A DNA stretch of 64,000 nt from Sophora flavescens (taxonomy: Eukaryota; Streptophyta; Magnoliopsida; Fabales; Fabaceae). The notes under the pieces are model-generated. The model saw only the letters and a list, made by a program, of their open reading frames with translations. It did not search any database and was not told where the DNA came from. Each line of letters opens with the position of its first letter. Positions within the stretch are counted from its first letter, which is position 1. The stretch spans positions 36,629 through 100,628 of the forward strand of contig JAUPTC010000103.1 in NCBI GenBank assembly GCA_030762895.1, written 5' to 3'. Of this stretch, positions 60,871-64,000 are shown in pieces. The translations under genes and the position numbers were made by a program.

Positions 60871-62048
60871 CTCATCGATTTTATAGTTATGTTGTTTAAC
60901 TGGGGACAATGTATGTTTTAAGGTGTGGGGGAGTGGGAACCAATCGTAGCCTTTGTTTTGTGTTTGGTTGGTCTTGTTTTCCTTTTTAGCTCTTGAATAA
61001 ATTGTGTGAGTCTTTGGTCGGTGAGCTTGATTGGTTTTGATTGATTTGGCACAGATTAATTGTATGATATGTGATTTATGTTGATGATTCCCCTAGGTTG
61101 TAAAAAAAACAAAAAACAATTTTTTTGAAAAGTGATCCCCATGTGATTGAAACTGAACTTTGAGATATTTTGTTGTGATGGCATGATTTATGATAAGTTT
61201 GGGGTGAAGGGAAGCACACACTAGGGATAGAATCTCGGTCAAACAATTTGCAAAAATGTCCGAGGTGAGGATTTGAGCCTCCAACATGTTTTTTTCAATG
61301 TGAATCACTTTTTGATAGCACGCTCTCCCGAATTTGTGAGTCTCTACTTGGTTTGCATGTTTATCTGTTTGCTTAAAAAAAAGGTTGGAGCCAAGGGGCA
61401 GAAAAAAAATAAAAAAAAAAAATAAAAAAGTGCAAAATGTCAAAAAGGCTATTTGAAGGAAAAGGCTATAGTCACCCAAAGCATAAGAAAAATGAAAAAG
61501 GGAACTTGAGTGGAAATTCAATGTATAAAACTGTTTCATGCTCTCTTAGTTCCTAGGGACTTAAGCCTAGTACCTTTGAATATCCACTCCTTAGTCGAGC
61601 CCCATTACAACCTAAAAGACCTCCATGTTGCATGATGTTTTGTGGGAACCATTTTGAGGCGAAAAATCAAATTCATGGAAGTGCTCTTGAAAGGTGAAGT
61701 GAGTGAAATGTTGATAACCTAGACAACCGAGAGCGATTGAGTGAAACACTAAACTCCCCTTGTGAGGAAGCGATTGTTTGAATTTGGTGATCTCCCTTTT
61801 GTGTAACTTGGATCCTTTGCTTAGATTAATGATTGTTTGAATGATGAAATTCTCAAATGTTCGGAATAAAGTTGGGGGATTGCTTTGTTTGAAAGGGGAG
61901 CATTGAAGAAAATCTGTTTTGATGAAATTGCTTGAAATTTGTGCAAGGTTGATAAAATCTCTTAAGCTTGCCAAGTGCAGGAGTCTTTTTGAGTTTTGAG
62001 TTTTTAGTTTTGCTTGGGGACAAGCAAAGTTTAAGTTGGGAGGTATTT
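60871..62048 (+). other. 3' untranslated region of element 3, copy R
   Basis: Same conserved block as in elements 1 and 2. Past about 61,450 it has no partner in copy L because L is cut there. It ends with AAAGTTTAAGTTGGGAGGTATT, a damaged polypurine-tract region. Confidence 0.65.
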
Positions 62049-63222
62049 TGTTAAACCTCAAACTCATCTGGTTATGGCTAGTATGACCAGGTTTTGTCCT
62101 AATTATATTCGTTTGGTCAAATTCGGTCGTTGTCACGAAGCAAAGCTTTGAGTCTCTAAAAGTAGTTTTTAGGTTAATTTAGCAAGTTTTGAGTCAAATA
62201 AAAGCACTTATATTTTGTTGTGTCAGGTGCTCAGAAGTTAGGGATAAAGAACGCGGAAATTTCAATCGCTGGAGGTGTTAGCCTCGCGAGGTCTTCTCGT
62301 GTGACCTGAATCCAGCCTGGCTGCAGAATGTCATCCTCTGCAGTTTATTGCTCCATCTCCTAGCCTGTGATACTGAACAGTTGTTCCAAAATTTCAGCCA
62401 CTACACACATTTCGTCTCAGCGCGAATATGTCTACCCTCATGAGACTAGAGACCAAGAAGCCATGACTCTTCTCATATCACCACGAGAAATTCTCACCCA
62501 GAGAGACCACACGTTAGATCATCCGCAATGTTGCCTCGTGGTGGGGTTCACCTCGAGGGGTGCAGCTTCGAATGTTGCAAGTGGCTGTTCCGGTGATTGA
62601 AAAAAGCTTTCATTCTCCGTTGTTTTATATTTTAAGTTGTGTTTGTTAACATGAAGAGCTAATCACCCCAGTTAGGTCGCGGTTGATTTCCACCACGCTG
62701 GAGTTCTGTAATTCCTGTTTTTTTGCTCCTCCTTTTCAACTGTGCTATATTTCCATTACTTAGGTGAGGGTGTATGATGTTTGTTGATTATTTCGATCGT
62801 TGACTAGATTGAATCGCGTTTGTGATCAGCGTGTGTTGAATCATGTTCTTAGTTCGTGAGGAGAAACCTTGTTTGGATAATTGGGAATTAAGATTACTCC
62901 TCGTAGTAATGATTTAGCTTGTTATTGCCCTCAAAGGAGTTAAAATCTAGCTTAGGGCTTGGAATTTACATGAACAGGTGATAGTTGAGAAATGTAAAAC
63001 AGTGATCGTAATCGTCTTTCTTCTTTGATAATCCTTTAAACTTCAACATCTTTATGGCCCTGTATTTTTTTGTTTTCCAATTAAACCTATTTAACCCCCT
63101 TTAAAAAACTGATTTTTGTGGTAATAACAGTCAAAAGTCCGCTGTAGGGCGATGTAAGAGTTGTCCCATTAAACCATTTTTACAAGCAGCTAGCTTTTTG
63201 TGCGTGTGTGACGGCCGCGTTC
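62049..63222 (+). mobile_element. Element 3, 3' LTR, copy R, heavily altered
   Basis: Starts TGTTAAACCTCAAACTC and ends GCGTTC before Cassandra-like sequence. It aligns with the 5' LTR, but at far lower identity than the L/R pair shows elsewhere. The TCGCCTCGCGAG array is largely unreadable (62,280-62,560). Confidence 0.65.
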
Positions 63223-63303
63223 GGCGGTGGTGGTTAAAGCATGAAAAGATCGATGTGGTTTGTGGGCGGTAGTCAGTTCGTAAAAGGCGCGGGGATAGTT
63301 GTC
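63223..63303 (+). mobile_element. Cassandra second LTR, right part
   Basis: AAAGCATGAAAAGATCGATG, TGGTTTGTGGGCGGTAGTC and GCGCGGGGATAGTT match the 3' end of the Cassandra LTR (about 23,436-23,498) after the element 3 insertion. Confidence 0.6.
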
Positions 63304-64000
63304 CTGAGTTTCATACGTTTGAAAATGTAATTCAGCTTTCACTTAGTTGAGTTGCTAGCCACTAGTGAAAATGCTTTGCTTCATGTATACAATTTTATTT
63401 TTGCATAATGATTTGATCAGTTATTTTCTACACCTTAGTAGTTGATCAAGTGGGTCAGCCATGTGAGATTAACTTCATGTTCTTGGGGACTCCTAGAGTA
63501 GATAGAGGATCATCAATGAACCGATACAAACTTCTAAAGCGGATCAAAAACTCTTTCATAGTCCAGAAGACAAGCGGGTCATGGGTCTCAAAAGATCACG
63601 GATACTCGGTAATGTCAACAGGTTTGAAAGCAGCATCGTATGTCTTATTTTTACCCCTATCGATGATAACCTAGTCCTCCAAAGTCTACCTTTGAGAAAA
63701 CAATGGCTCCCCGAAGTTGATCTACCATATCTAAATCTATTAATAAGGGGTGTTTGTTCTTGTAGTTCACTTTGTTAGGTTGCTATAATCAGCGAGTCTT
63801 GAACCCCGTTCTTCATCATACCAAAAAAGGCACTTCACGGGGAAACACTCGGTCTTATGAATTGTTCGAGCAACAAATCCTCCCAGTTGAGCCTTCAATT
63901 CAGCGAGTTTTGTAGATCAGCATCCGATGCAGAGCAATCGATGTCGGACGGTTCTGGGATAAGATGGGTGAAAATTCAATATCCTCTCTTGGTGGTAATC
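63304..64000 (+). other. Right edge; unrecognised reading frame
   Basis: A frame open from 63,506 to 63,778 (first ATG at 63,581) contains RILGNVNRFESS and LVLQSLPLRKQWLPEVDLPY. It looks protein-like, and two other frames in the stretch are open for 60-75 codons. I cannot assign it; a retroelement or endogenous pararetrovirus-like fragment is possible. The remaining sequence holds nothing recognised. The continuation of the FAR1-like fragment expected past Cassandra was not seen. Confidence 0.3.

Larger units (their letters stand above)
54440..63222 (+). mobile_element. Element 3, Athila-type Ty3/gypsy, copy R (both LTRs)
   Basis: About 8.8 kb: 5' LTR 54,440-55,707, PBS TGGCGCCGTTGCCGAGGACT (55,713-55,732), gag, protease, RT, RNase H, integrase, shared 3' untranslated region, 3' LTR 62,049-63,222. 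Coding frames are broken dozens of times, mostly at CAG/CTG positions of copy L. Cassandra sequence resumes after the 3' LTR, which proves the insertion limits. A possible GCGTG/GGCGG duplication is too degraded to confirm. Confidence 0.8.

Overview
The window is plant nuclear DNA: LTR retrotransposons, LINE and SINE-like debris, intron-bearing gene fragments, an F-box gene and AT-rich spacers. The F-box protein style and the 'GGCTTAATTG...TTTTGGTCCC' foldback repeat point to a legume, probably Trifolieae/Fabeae. That placement is inference. No prokaryotic or organellar features are visible.

The layout is dominated by one large direct duplication of about 30.5 kb. Copy L runs from the left edge to about 30,958 and copy R from about 30,959 to about 61,450. 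Each copy has the same order: NBP35-like P-loop exon (-), TRIM-type LTR start, SINE-like tail, LINE remnant (-), unrecognised exon-like segment (-), SINE and second LINE remnant, F-box gene (-), minisatellite holding a foldback element, orphan exon (+), FAR1-like fragment (-), Cassandra TRIM with 5S rRNA-like LTRs, and an Athila-type Ty3/gypsy element inserted in the second Cassandra LTR. At the left end element 1 (1-5188, non-autonomous) appears nested in the 5' LTR of element 2 (5189-9007 in L; intact at 35,020-39,933 in R with target duplication TAATC). Element 2 sits in an older LTR-like insertion (32,553-41,428, duplication CTCTA) that splits the NBP35-like pseudogene.

The only chromosomal gene with an intact frame is the F-box gene at 18,483-19,706. 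Its R copy carries four frameshifts. Everything else is transposon-derived or broken. Elements 1 and 2 lack pol but share termini, LTR motif arrays and a long 3' untranslated region with the Athila-like element 3, so they look like non-autonomous relatives using its machinery.

The L/R differences are not random. They concentrate at CAG and CTG and replace them with CG-containing strings (CTG to CCG or CG; CAG to CGG, CGAG or CG). This resembles a basecalling footprint of CHG-context cytosine methylation in long reads. Many R-copy frameshifts, and some in L, may therefore be artefacts that mark methylated DNA. Sequence from about 54.6 to 63.3 kb is the most affected.
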